From positions 744,001 through 808,000 of the forward strand of contig NZ_JAMZCY010000001.1 of NCBI RefSeq assembly GCF_024519285.1: a stretch of 64,000 nt of DNA, read 5' to 3'. Under the pieces are notes generated by a model that did not search any database, had not been told where the DNA came from, and worked only from the letters and a program-made list of their open reading frames with translations. Below are positions 7,761 through 16,732 of the stretch, in pieces. The position numbers were made by a program, and so were the translations under genes. The first letter of the stretch is position 1. The number at the start of each line of letters is the position of its first letter. The stretch is from Cohnella sp. WQ 127256. GTDB taxonomy: Bacteria > Bacillota > Bacilli > Paenibacillales > Paenibacillaceae.

Positions 7761-9557
7761 GTGGCTTCATTTAGAAAATCAATTTTCATCATCTTATCCG
7801 TTATACTTGCTGTTTCACTTGCAGCATGTTCCTCTGGAAACAATAATAAACCAGAGGCGGGAGCATCCTCTTCAGCACCAGCAGCACCATCCGCGTCTGG
7901 AGAGGTTAGCCCATCAGCAGAACCATCTCCTGAGCGTGAAGAGCTTACACTTGATGTATTTTCCATGACAGCGAACTTCTCCGGCGAACAGCCTGGCTGG
8001 TTTGCAAAAGTGGTAAAGGACAAATTCAACATTAAGCTGAACATCATTGCATCTCAACTTGAAGGCGGCGATGCGAAATTCAGCACGATGATGGCTTCTG
8101 GCAATTTAGGAGACCTAGTTATTTTCGGCGGATCTGACCAGAAGTGGTTGGACGCAATCGATGCTGGGATGCTTCTGGATTTTAATAAAGATGGATTGCT
8201 AGAAAAGTATGGTCAAAACATGCTGAAAAATGCACCGAAGGCACTAGAGAAAAATAAAGTAAACTTCGGTAAAGGGACGAGCATTTATGGTATCGGCTTT
8301 GATGTTGGTCCGGATCAAGCGGGTCCTTCCGAAGCTAAAGAGCTGAATGCCCATCCGAATTTACGTTGGGACCTGTATGAAAAGGCAGGCCGTCCAGCAA
8401 TCAAAACGATGGAAGATTATTTGCCAGTGTTGAAGAAAATGCAGGAATTGCAGCCTAAGAGTGATTCAGGCCGTCCAACCTACGCATTCTCGATGTGGGG
8501 CGACTGGGATGGCAACATGATGATGCATTCGAAAGCTTGGTCCACATTGTACGGCTTTGAAGAAGGAGACGGATTTAATCCAGGTGGCTTCTCGCTGATC
8601 TCCGCTGACAAGGATGAAGTACAAGGTATCCTTGATGAAGATGGTCTCTATTTGAGAGCACTGAAGCTCTACTACGATGCTAACCAAATGGGTCTTGTGG
8701 ATCCAGACTCATTAACACAGAAGTTCGATGATGCGCAGAACAAAATGAAAGATGGACAAATCTTGTTCTCTATGTTCGCATGGCAGGATGATATGTATAG
8801 CACACCTGAGCGTCTAGCTGAAGGTAAAGGCTTCCATCTTGTTCCGTTCGAAGAAGAACGCAATTTCTCCAATGGCTTTAATCCTTATGGTGGAGATCGC
8901 TTCTGGTCCATTGGCTCGAAGACGAAGCATCCTGAACGTGTTATGGAATTTATCGACTGGTTATACACTCCTGAAGGTTACATGACTTCCAATTATGGTC
9001 CTGAAGGCATGGTCTATGAACTGAAAGACGGTAAACCGGTATTAACAGCACTTGGTGAGCAAGCATTACCTTCAAACGATACACCGATCCCAGAGGAATT
9101 CGGTGGCGGTAACTGGAAAGACGGACGCAGCCAATTGATAAACTCCTTCAAATTCACATCCGTGAACCCAGACAATGGGGAGCCTTACGACTATCAGCTT
9201 TGGTCATCAGAGCTTGCAAAGGTTACTAACAAAGTGGATGAGAACTGGACTAAAGCGATGAACGCGAGCTCTGCAAAAGATTGGCTAGAGAAAAACAATA
9301 GGCTGGCCATTCAAAAACCAATCTTCACAGGTACAGCTCCAGTCGTTATTTCTGCTGATTTAGAGCAAAAGAGAGGCCAAATCGCACCGATCATCAAGGA
9401 ATATTCTTGGAAAATGATATTCGCTAAAAACCAAGCAGATTTCGACAAGCTGAAAAAGCAAATGATCGATAAAGCAAAAGGTCTTGGCTACGATGAAGTT
9501 CTTGCATTCAATGTTGAGCAAAACAAAAAGGTATTCGAATACCGTAAAAACAGCTAA
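7761..9557 (+). CDS. extracellular sugar-binding lipoprotein of ABC transporter (cassette 1)
   Basis: A 598-residue solute-binding protein of the LipO/YtcQ type. It starts with GTG behind a strong AAAGGGAGG. The signal peptide ends in a lipobox LAAC (Cys near 22), followed by a Ser/Ala/Pro-rich flexible linker (about 25-55) that tethers the binding domain to the membrane. The mature domain has features typical of large SBP_bac_1-related proteins, including many aromatic residues suited to sugar stacking. It would deliver substrate to the permeases encoded just upstream. A hairpin directly after the gene may reduce read-through into the kinase gene. Cassette 2 has a close paralogue at 16733-18571. 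Confidence 0.9.
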   Translation: MASFRKSIFIILSVILAVSLAACSSGNNNKPEAGASSSAPAAPSASGEVSPSAEPSPEREELTLDVFSMTANFSGEQPGWFAKVVKDKFNIKLNIIASQLEGGDAKFSTMMASGNLGDLVIFGGSDQKWLDAIDAGMLLDFNKDGLLEKYGQNMLKNAPKALEKNKVNFGKGTSIYGIGFDVGPDQAGPSEAKELNAHPNLRWDLYEKAGRPAIKTMEDYLPVLKKMQELQPKSDSGRPTYAFSMWGDWDGNMMMHSKAWSTLYGFEEGDGFNPGGFSLISADKDEVQGILDEDGLYLRALKLYYDANQMGLVDPDSLTQKFDDAQNKMKDGQILFSMFAWQDDMYSTPERLAEGKGFHLVPFEEERNFSNGFNPYGGDRFWSIGSKTKHPERVMEFIDWLYTPEGYMTSNYGPEGMVYELKDGKPVLTALGEQALPSNDTPIPEEFGGGNWKDGRSQLINSFKFTSVNPDNGEPYDYQLWSSELAKVTNKVDENWTKAMNASSAKDWLEKNNRLAIQKPIFTGTAPVVISADLEQKRGQIAPIIKEYSWKMIFAKNQADFDKLKKQMIDKAKGLGYDEVLAFNVEQNKKVFEYRKNS

Positions 9558-9570
9558 TTAACTGCTGCGA

Positions 9571-9617
9571 AAGGGTATGAGAGACACCGCTCTCAGCGGG
9601 ATCTTTCATACCCTTTC
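9571..9617 (+). terminator. terminator-like hairpin after cassette 1 binding protein
   Basis: AAGGGTATGA at 9571-9580 pairs perfectly with TCATACCCTT at 9606-9615, with further GAGA/TCTC-type pairing inside and a short T-rich tail. It probably acts as a partial terminator or 3' stabiliser, separating highly expressed transport genes from regulatory genes. Confidence 0.7.
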
Positions 9618-9698
9618 TACATTTACCTGTTTCTTGATGTCGAATGAACTGGTAACATAGGAGAAGTAAGCGATTCCATCGGGAAGGGGATAACCGAT

Positions 9699-11483
9699 TT
9701 GTCCGTATTGCGCTATATTCGTAAGATACCTCATCCGTTCAAATCGGGCACTCTGAGACGTACACTAGTGATCTATTTGCTGATCGCATGTTTATTTCCA
9801 CCGATCATTTTTTCCGGGTATACATATTCCACTTCCTTATCTATTCTTACTCACAAAATCAAGGCGGGAATCGACGCTAGCTTAAAGCAAGAGGCGACTG
9901 GACTAGAAAATGTGTTTAACAACCTGGACTTCGTATCTAAGCAATTTGCTCTTGATGGGCAAACCGCTGAACGTGTGAATGAATATTTGAACACCGTGAA
10001 GGTGACTGAGAAAGCTGAAATTATGAAAGATATTGAAGAGAGTCTAAACGTCGTCAATTTTACAAATCCGAATTTGGGGTTGACGGTTTATTATAATCCG
10101 CAAGCGAAAAACCCGATTCTATTTACGAACTTAGCTGTGAGCACCGAATTTGGGGTTTCCAACCTGCCTAACTTCGTTAGATACAATGGAGCGATTTATT
10201 TCGGACCTCACCAAACCCAATATAAGAACAGTGAGAATATTGTGTTTTCGTCTTTAAGAGAGGTGAGAACGGACGGCGAACAACCTGTCTATATCTACTT
10301 GGAATCCAACAATAATTTATTCCGTCAAATCATGAATAGCCAATCTAACGAAACTTACGGAATGAAGGTATCACATTATTTAATTAATGAGGCTGGCTTA
10401 GCATTTTACGCAGATGATGGTGAAGCTCCATTCGATGCACAATCGTTGAAGTGGGAAATGGCAGCTTCAGGTGACCAACTACATGAAGGGCAGTACTTAT
10501 TCGGATATGAGAGTCCGCAGGGCTGGAAGCTAGTAACAGCAGTAGATCAAGGCGTCTTTAATCATGAGATTAATGTGTGGATATGGCGGATGGCTGTTCT
10601 GTTCATTGTCACCTCTGCCTTTGCGGTTTTCTTAGCAACGATGGTCTGGCGCAAGGTGTATGGATCTCTACGCAAGGTGAATAGAGAAATTGTCAGAATG
10701 ACAGGTGAACGAGAAGCGCCGGTTAGCTTAACAAACGTGGAAGAATTTGATCAGCTTTTGCGCAACTTCCAAGTGATGAAAACGACTGTTAATGAGTTAA
10801 TTAGTGAAATTGCGAGTAATGAGCGATTGAAGGGTCAATTAGAGATGGAGAAGCTACTAAGCCAGATCAATCCTCATTTCCTCCACAATACATTGAATAC
10901 GGTTCAATGGCTCGCCCGCTCCAATGGCCAGGACGATATCGATAGACTCTTAACCTTGCTCGTCCAAGTGCTGCATTATAATATGGGTAAGCAAAGCTTG
11001 ATCGTAACGGTTCGCGATGAAATAGAGGCACTTAAAAAATATATAGAGCTTCAAGGCTTCCGATATGAAGGGGAGCTTGATTTCGATATTCAGATCGAGG
11101 AGGAGACGCTAAATCTCCCCATCCCTCGATTTTTACTACAGCCGTTAGTGGAGAACGCCATTTATCATGGAAAAAATGAGGAGCATGGCATCATTCAGAT
11201 TTCGACACTTATGACGAGTCAGGGTAAGCTGCGATTGGAAGTAAAAGACAATGGACCGGGTATAGACGAGGATACTGTCCAGCGATTAATAGGCGCTTCG
11301 GGAGAACCCCCTATACTCGGGATGGGCATTGGGCTTAAATATGTTCGTAGCTTACTTGAACGTTATTATGGAAATGAAGAGTTGCTGATCATTCAAAGTA
11401 AACCCGGTGAGGGGACAATTCTATCTGTAGAAATACCGAACGACATCAAGGAGGAACGCTATGATCAACGCATTAGTGGTTGA
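9699..11483 (+). CDS. YesM-type sensor histidine kinase (cassette 1)
   Basis: A 594-residue membrane kinase of the YesM/LytS class. Two transmembrane segments (about 24-46 and 297-319) flank a 250-residue extracellular sensor domain. A HAMP-like linker follows, then the His_kinase region with QINPHFLHNTLNT, whose His near residue 392 is the phosphorylation site. The C-terminal HATPase shows an N-box LVENAIYHG and G-boxes DNGPGID and GMGIGLKYV. The start is TTG at 9699 with GGAAGGGG upstream. Its end overlaps the response regulator start by 23 bp, so the pair is coupled. It probably senses a sugar, directly or through one of the flanking lipoproteins, and controls the transporter operon. Confidence 0.93.
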   Translation: MSVLRYIRKIPHPFKSGTLRRTLVIYLLIACLFPPIIFSGYTYSTSLSILTHKIKAGIDASLKQEATGLENVFNNLDFVSKQFALDGQTAERVNEYLNTVKVTEKAEIMKDIEESLNVVNFTNPNLGLTVYYNPQAKNPILFTNLAVSTEFGVSNLPNFVRYNGAIYFGPHQTQYKNSENIVFSSLREVRTDGEQPVYIYLESNNNLFRQIMNSQSNETYGMKVSHYLINEAGLAFYADDGEAPFDAQSLKWEMAASGDQLHEGQYLFGYESPQGWKLVTAVDQGVFNHEINVWIWRMAVLFIVTSAFAVFLATMVWRKVYGSLRKVNREIVRMTGEREAPVSLTNVEEFDQLLRNFQVMKTTVNELISEIASNERLKGQLEMEKLLSQINPHFLHNTLNTVQWLARSNGQDDIDRLLTLLVQVLHYNMGKQSLIVTVRDEIEALKKYIELQGFRYEGELDFDIQIEEETLNLPIPRFLLQPLVENAIYHGKNEEHGIIQISTLMTSQGKLRLEVKDNGPGIDEDTVQRLIGASGEPPILGMGIGLKYVRSLLERYYGNEELLIIQSKPGEGTILSVEIPNDIKEERYDQRISG

Positions 11484-12855
11484 TGATGAGAAGCTAGTAC
11501 GTAAAGGCTTCATCGCGATAGCCGATTGGCAGGCTTTCGACATTCATATTGTTGGAGAAGCGAAGGATGGCAACTCTGCTTTAGCGATGCTCGGCAAGCA
11601 CGAGGTTGACTTGCTGTTCGTGGATATTAGTATGCCAGGGATGTCTGGCTTTGAATTAATGGAGCAGGTGCGCAACCGATATCCTAAAATCAAAGCTGTT
11701 GTGCTTACCTGTCATCACGAATTTGATTACGTTCAAGAAGCTCTACGGCTGGGTGCCATTGATTACATCGTTAAAACGCTGCTTAACCGTAACAATGTCT
11801 CGGAGACGATTAATCGGATCTTAAAGCGTCTTTCATGGGAATCCAGGGAATCCGTTGTGTCAGCTACGATTGCTAGCACGTTCTCTGGCGCCGCAGTGTT
11901 TTGCTCTTTCGATAGTGTGCCACATAAAGAGATTCTGACAGACGAACTTCCCGCTAGCTTACGTGCTTCCCCATTAGATCATGCGGTATGGATGGCTCCA
12001 CTCCACAATACGGATTCAGCTGATTGGCTGAGAGAGCTACCAGACAGTGTGAAGGACCAATGGCAAGCTATACATATCGCTACTTCGGCCAAATTCACTC
12101 TGCCGGAAGCAGAAGCGGCAATCGTTAGTGGGCTTCGTCCTTATGTATTTTATTGGACCAAGACAGAGCCTCTTACAATCATTCGTTTGGAGGATCTCGA
12201 TACGGATCATGGATCGAGATCCATAGAGGACGAATGCAAGGAATTACGTAACGAGTTAGACAATATGAAGTGGCTGTTATACGGTAAGGATTGGAAGGTT
12301 TTAATCGATAAAATCGAAGAAACCAAGCCGAATCCCGATCAGTTACTTGCTCTAATCCAACAGTTAGCCAATGATTGGTTGCTTTATTTCGAATGGGACG
12401 AAGACAGCTTAGAGCATTGGACACCTGAGCAGAAACCGCGAAGCTGGAAGCAGGTAAAGGGCTGGCTTTCTGACATGGCTACGAATGTTCAGCGAAGAAT
12501 GGTAGAGATGTCTTTGTCGCGAGAGGTTGTTGTTTGTCTGCTTCAGGCGATGGTCTATATGAAGCACAATAGGTGGACCGATTTGAATCAAAATGCAGTC
12601 GCTCATCAAATCGGAATGAGCCGAAGCTACTTCAGCCAATGCTATAAGAAATTTACGGGAATGTCGTTCGGAGATACCCTTCGGAAGATGAGAGTGGAGT
12701 ATGCGAAGGAGCTTCTACTGCATACAGATTTATCCGTTTACGAAATTGCAAGTCGGATCGGATTTGAGGATGACAAACATTTCAGTCGGGTATTCCGAGA
12801 ACGGGTGGGGCTGTACCCAACGGAGTTTCGGATGCAGCGAGATACAAGGGGGTAA
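11461..12855 (+). CDS. YesN-type response regulator, receiver plus AraC HTH (cassette 1)
   Basis: A 464-residue response regulator. The receiver (1-120) has VVDDE at the acidic pocket, phospho-acceptor Asp near 55 in FVDISMPGMSG, and the Lys in YIVKTLL. A poorly conserved middle region follows. The C-terminus has two AraC-type helix-turn-helix motifs (SRSYFSQCYKKFTGMSF and IGFEDDKHFSRVFRE). AAGGAGG precedes the ATG at the right distance. It is the cognate partner of the overlapping YesM kinase and probably activates the permease/lipoprotein operon upstream. Its paralogue at 20457-21866 shares the domain order and the unusual TCHHEFD segment after the receiver active site. Confidence 0.93.
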   Translation: MINALVVDDEKLVRKGFIAIADWQAFDIHIVGEAKDGNSALAMLGKHEVDLLFVDISMPGMSGFELMEQVRNRYPKIKAVVLTCHHEFDYVQEALRLGAIDYIVKTLLNRNNVSETINRILKRLSWESRESVVSATIASTFSGAAVFCSFDSVPHKEILTDELPASLRASPLDHAVWMAPLHNTDSADWLRELPDSVKDQWQAIHIATSAKFTLPEAEAAIVSGLRPYVFYWTKTEPLTIIRLEDLDTDHGSRSIEDECKELRNELDNMKWLLYGKDWKVLIDKIEETKPNPDQLLALIQQLANDWLLYFEWDEDSLEHWTPEQKPRSWKQVKGWLSDMATNVQRRMVEMSLSREVVVCLLQAMVYMKHNRWTDLNQNAVAHQIGMSRSYFSQCYKKFTGMSFGDTLRKMRVEYAKELLLHTDLSVYEIASRIGFEDDKHFSRVFRERVGLYPTEFRMQRDTRG

Positions 12856-12861
12856 GATCAA

Positions 12862-14535
12862 ATGGCAACAATGCGAATAGCGGGAAGGCACCGGTTAGGG
12901 TTAGCTCTCTGTGTCTGTTCGTTGCTTGTCACCCTCGCAACGGGTTGTTTTCAGTCGAATGGTTCTGATGAGCAGCAAGTCGTAGAAGATAAGGCATTCG
13001 CTCCTTATGAGCCATCGATCATGCTCAAGATCGCTTATTCTTATTCCGATATCGTTCTGCCTGAGGGAGATTTGCGTGACGATCACTTCTTGACCCGTTA
13101 CCTCAAGAAGAAGACTGGAATTAACATTAAGTATGAATGGGAAGCGGGCGGGGAAGAGCAATATAAAAGCAAGCTAGATCTAGCCATCCGAAGTAATGAT
13201 CTTCCAGATGCATTCATTGTCGACCGGGAGCAGTTCCGGAAGCTCATCCAACGTGATATGATCGAGAATTTAACCGCATATTACGATCCCTATGCATCTA
13301 AGCTAGTGAAATCCATATACGATGCAACAGAAGGAAAGGCGCTTAAGGAAGCTTCTGTCGATGGCAAGATATACGGGATGCCGAACGTGGCTATTGAAGC
13401 GGACTCCCCGAGCTATGTCTGGGTGAGGCAGGATTGGTTGGATAAGCTAAAGCTACCTGCTCCTCGGACATTGGATGATATTGAGAAAATTGCAAGTGCA
13501 TTTATAATGCAGGATCCAGACGGTAACGATAAGGCCGATACGATTGGCATTCCCGTCGATAATGTGCTCGTCTTTGGGGATAAGAAGGGTGTACATGGAT
13601 TAAATGGTGTATTCTCTTCCTATCATGCCTTTCCGAAAAACTGGATTCGTGATGAGAGTGGGAATATCGTTTATGGTTCGATCCGTCCGGAAGCGAAAAT
13701 TGCCTTGGATCGACTTGCAATGTGGTATAAAAAAGGAATAATCGATCATGATTTTGTATTACGTAAAGAGATACTAGACGTCATAGAATTAAATCAAACG
13801 GGTATTATTTTTGGACCATGGTGGGCGCCTAATTGGCCTTTGAGTAGCTCAGTGTCGAAGGATACGAAGGCGGAATGGCGCGTATATGCGGCACCGGTAG
13901 ATAGCAATGGAACATTCATGACGAACAGTTCCCCTACAACAGACCGTTACTTAGTCGTTCGTAAGGGATATCCACATCCAGAGGCTGCTTTAAAGGTCAT
14001 GAATGTCCTAACCCAGCTCGAAAGAAACCAAGATCCGAATATGCTTGAGGTAGAGAAGCTGAGGACGACAGCCGCGCAGTTAGGGACACAGCTTCGCAAT
14101 TATTATCCGTTTGACCTGTTGCTAGATTATCCGGATGTAATTGAGAAACGCTACGATTTGTTGGACCAGGTTATGAAAGGCGAGCGAGATCCTGAAAGCT
14201 TGGACCCAGAAACGAAATCCATATATAAAGACATTTTACTTGAACATAATGCACCACGTAAAAATATGGATGCTTGGAGCATCTCCCAAATTGCATTGTT
14301 GGGAGGAGCGGTTAGTAAGCAGCCCATGGTTAAGAAGGAAAGCTTATTTTATGGCACGACCCCAACAATGGAACAGCGCTGGGCTAATCTTCAGCAGATG
14401 GAGCACGATACCTACTTGCAGATTATTACGGGGGATTTGCCTATTGATGCCTTCGACTCGTTCGTGGAGAAGTGGAAGAACGATGGTGGGGATCAAATAA
14501 CAAAGGAAATATCCGAGCTTACAGATGCACAATGA
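12862..14535 (+). CDS. second solute-binding-like lipoprotein, after the YesMN pair (cassette 1)
   Basis: A 557-residue secreted lipoprotein with signal peptide and lipobox ATGC (Cys near 29). The mature part resembles large solute-binding proteins (segments such as DLPDAFIVDREQFRKLI and YGMPNVAIEADSPSYVWV). It starts 6 bp after the response regulator with a GGGGGT ribosome binding site, so it belongs to the regulatory transcript rather than to the permeases. It has no own permease genes. It may feed the same importer with another sugar, or act as a sugar-sensing co-receptor for the YesM kinase; the sequence does not decide. The strong paralogue is at 21863-23545, also directly after a YesN gene. 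Confidence 0.88.
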   Translation: MATMRIAGRHRLGLALCVCSLLVTLATGCFQSNGSDEQQVVEDKAFAPYEPSIMLKIAYSYSDIVLPEGDLRDDHFLTRYLKKKTGINIKYEWEAGGEEQYKSKLDLAIRSNDLPDAFIVDREQFRKLIQRDMIENLTAYYDPYASKLVKSIYDATEGKALKEASVDGKIYGMPNVAIEADSPSYVWVRQDWLDKLKLPAPRTLDDIEKIASAFIMQDPDGNDKADTIGIPVDNVLVFGDKKGVHGLNGVFSSYHAFPKNWIRDESGNIVYGSIRPEAKIALDRLAMWYKKGIIDHDFVLRKEILDVIELNQTGIIFGPWWAPNWPLSSSVSKDTKAEWRVYAAPVDSNGTFMTNSSPTTDRYLVVRKGYPHPEAALKVMNVLTQLERNQDPNMLEVEKLRTTAAQLGTQLRNYYPFDLLLDYPDVIEKRYDLLDQVMKGERDPESLDPETKSIYKDILLEHNAPRKNMDAWSISQIALLGGAVSKQPMVKKESLFYGTTPTMEQRWANLQQMEHDTYLQIITGDLPIDAFDSFVEKWKNDGGDQITKEISELTDAQ

Positions 14536-14571
14536 TTCGTTGCAAATAACCTGATGGATAGGGATAGGATG

Positions 14572-14613
14572 AGCTTGCTTAAGGCTGGTAACAGCTAAAG
14601 GCAAGCTTTTTTT
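14572..14613 (+). terminator. terminator after cassette 1
   Basis: AGCTTGC at 14572-14578 pairs with GCAAGCT at 14601-14607, followed by seven T residues. It closes the first six-gene cassette. Confidence 0.8.
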
Positions 14614-14730
14614 GTTCGTCAAGGAGAGAAAATGGTTGGTGAGGGTAGGAATTTGGTTTAGTTATTACCGACGATTGTCTCTCAGCGCAGAGCGCCTTTC
14701 ACTCTCAACAACACCAAGGGATGGATTACA

Positions 14731-14746
14731 ATGAAAGCGCAAACAA
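14731..14746 (+). promoter_or_regulatory. cre site upstream of second ABC cassette
   Basis: The 16 bases ATGAAAGCGCAAACAA match the cre consensus WTGNAARCGNWWNCAW at every position. The site is 30 bases upstream of the permease start, an excellent position for CcpA repression. It parallels the cre-like site before cassette 1. Confidence 0.75.
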
Positions 14747-14775
14747 GACAATAATGATCGACAGGGGACGAGGAA

Positions 14776-15735
14776 ATGAGATCACCTTCTACAAATGTTG
14801 CCCATGTGACGGATCATGGTTCTGGGCCAAGGCGGGGAATTCCGAACAAATATAAATTGTTTCTAATGGCATTCCCTTTTCTAGTCACAACTTTTATTTT
14901 TTACTACTTGCCGATTAGTGGATGGATTTATGCTTTCTATGATTATACGCCTGGCATTCCTTTGTCCGATACGGAATTCGTCGGATTCAAATGGTTCAAG
15001 TCGATTGTAGCCAATCAGACGCAGATGGAAGAAGTGCTGCGGGTGTTGAAAAATACGGTCGCTATGAGCGCACTCGGTATTATTACTTCCGTATTCCCCG
15101 TCGCATTTGCCATATTGCTATCAGAAATCAAGACGAGCTGGTTTCGTAGATTCGTTCAGACGTTAACGACAATCCCGAACTTTATTAGCTGGATTCTCGT
15201 GTACGCACTGGCATTTACACTGTTCTCGGTGGATAACGGGGTCGTCAATACGCTTCTTATCAAGCTTGGAATTATCGAGGAAGGTATTAATTTCCTAGCT
15301 ACGAACTCGAATATCTGGTTAACGATGATCGCTTGGTATTGGTGGAAATCGCTAGGCTGGGGAGCCATCCTGTATCTTGCTGCGATTACTGGGATCGATC
15401 AGGAATTGTACGAGGCTGCTGAAGTGGATGGAGCTAATCGCTTCCGGAAAATATGGCATATTACGGTTCCAGGTATTATCCCAACCTTCTTCGTACTCCT
15501 CATTCTATCAATCGGAAATTTCATCAATAATGGCGTTGATCAGTACTTTGCCTTTCAGAATGCAATGAACAAGGATTCCATTGAGGTGCTCGATTTGTAT
15601 GTTTACAACATCGCGTTTGCCAACAATTTTCCGTTTGCAACCGCTGTAAGCATGCTTAAATCAGTTGTCAGCGTATTCCTGCTGTTCATGGCTAACTCAT
15701 TGTCTAAGCTCGTGCGAGGCGAAACGATTATTTAA
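14776..15735 (+). CDS. carbohydrate ABC transporter permease, LplB type (cassette 2)
   Basis: A 319-residue sugar-importer permease, clearly paralogous to 5788-6744: both share the FINNG..QYY/F.FQN segment, IEVLDLYVYNI and the C-terminus LSKLVRGETII. About six membrane helices are visible, with the EAA loop YEAAEVDGANRFRKIWHITVPG. The N-terminal 20 residues differ, being charged and more variable. It is the first gene of cassette 2, 12 bp before the second permease. As in cassette 1 no ATPase gene is present. Confidence 0.92.
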   Translation: MRSPSTNVAHVTDHGSGPRRGIPNKYKLFLMAFPFLVTTFIFYYLPISGWIYAFYDYTPGIPLSDTEFVGFKWFKSIVANQTQMEEVLRVLKNTVAMSALGIITSVFPVAFAILLSEIKTSWFRRFVQTLTTIPNFISWILVYALAFTLFSVDNGVVNTLLIKLGIIEEGINFLATNSNIWLTMIAWYWWKSLGWGAILYLAAITGIDQELYEAAEVDGANRFRKIWHITVPGIIPTFFVLLILSIGNFINNGVDQYFAFQNAMNKDSIEVLDLYVYNIAFANNFPFATAVSMLKSVVSVFLLFMANSLSKLVRGETII

Positions 15736-15747
15736 CGGAGGGACCGT

Positions 15748-16644
15748 ATGCGAAAGAAGAAGCTACATTCGAGCGGAATCGCATTTCAAGCGATCAATTA
15801 TACGCTCTTCGGACTATTTACACTGACATGTATTTACCCGTTCTATTATTTGTTCATTAATACAATCAGCTCCAACGATCTAAGTGCTGCTGGATATATC
15901 ACATTCTATCCGAGGGAAATTCACTTCGATAATTATATGAACGTTTTGAAGATTAATGGATTGGCGGAAGCAGCCTACGTCTCGATTTACAGAACGGTAG
16001 TCGGTACGCTGCTTACGGTAGGAGCATCCGCATTCCTTGGTTATCTTTTCACGAAGAAGGAAATGTGGCTGCGCAAGCTATGGTACCGGATGCTCATCGT
16101 CACGATGTATTTCAGTGCTGGACTTATTCCTTGGTATATCACGATGAATAATCTCGGTCTTACGAACAATTACCTGGCTTATATTCTCCCTACGATCATT
16201 ACTCCATTTAATATCATACTCGTCAAAACATTTGTAGAGGCTTTGCCCCCTTCATTGGAGGAATCAGCTGAGCTGGATGGAGCGGGTTATTCGAAAGTAT
16301 TTAGGAGCATTATCATCCCACTGATCACACCTATTCTAGCTACAATTACAATATTTTCAGCGGTTAACCAGTGGAACTCCTTTATCGATACTGCTTTTCT
16401 TATGACAGACACCAAGTATTATACCCTACAGTTTCTATTGTGGCGTTACTTGAACGAATCATCTTCCTTAGCCGCGCTTATTCGGAACTCTCAAGACATG
16501 GCTGCTAGCATGCAGCACAAGCAGACTCCGGGCTCCGTGAGAATGACTGTAACGATGATTGTTGTATTGCCGATCCTCATTATTTATCCCTTCTTCCAAC
16601 GCTTCTTTGTTAAAGGGATTCTGATTGGTGCAGTTAAAGGCTAA
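15748..16644 (+). CDS. carbohydrate ABC transporter permease, LplC/YtcP type (cassette 2)
   Basis: A 298-residue partner permease with six predicted membrane helices and EAA loop ESAELDGAGYSKVFRSIIIP. It ends in YPFFQRFFVKGILIGAVKG, nearly identical to the cassette 1 protein. GGAGGG precedes the ATG. With the gene before it, it would form the channel heterodimer for the lipoprotein encoded downstream. The gap of 88 bases to that lipoprotein contains only a weak hairpin and the same ATTAAAGGGAGGCAA ribosome binding sequence found before the cassette 1 lipoprotein. Confidence 0.92.
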   Translation: MRKKKLHSSGIAFQAINYTLFGLFTLTCIYPFYYLFINTISSNDLSAAGYITFYPREIHFDNYMNVLKINGLAEAAYVSIYRTVVGTLLTVGASAFLGYLFTKKEMWLRKLWYRMLIVTMYFSAGLIPWYITMNNLGLTNNYLAYILPTIITPFNIILVKTFVEALPPSLEESAELDGAGYSKVFRSIIIPLITPILATITIFSAVNQWNSFIDTAFLMTDTKYYTLQFLLWRYLNESSSLAALIRNSQDMAASMQHKQTPGSVRMTVTMIVVLPILIIYPFFQRFFVKGILIGAVKG

Positions 16645-16732
16645 GCCGAAGTCAAACATAGGTTTGGGTTTACACCCTTATCGGGGGTTGAACTAATAAA
16701 GCATCTATCTATTAAAGGGAGGCAATTCTGAA

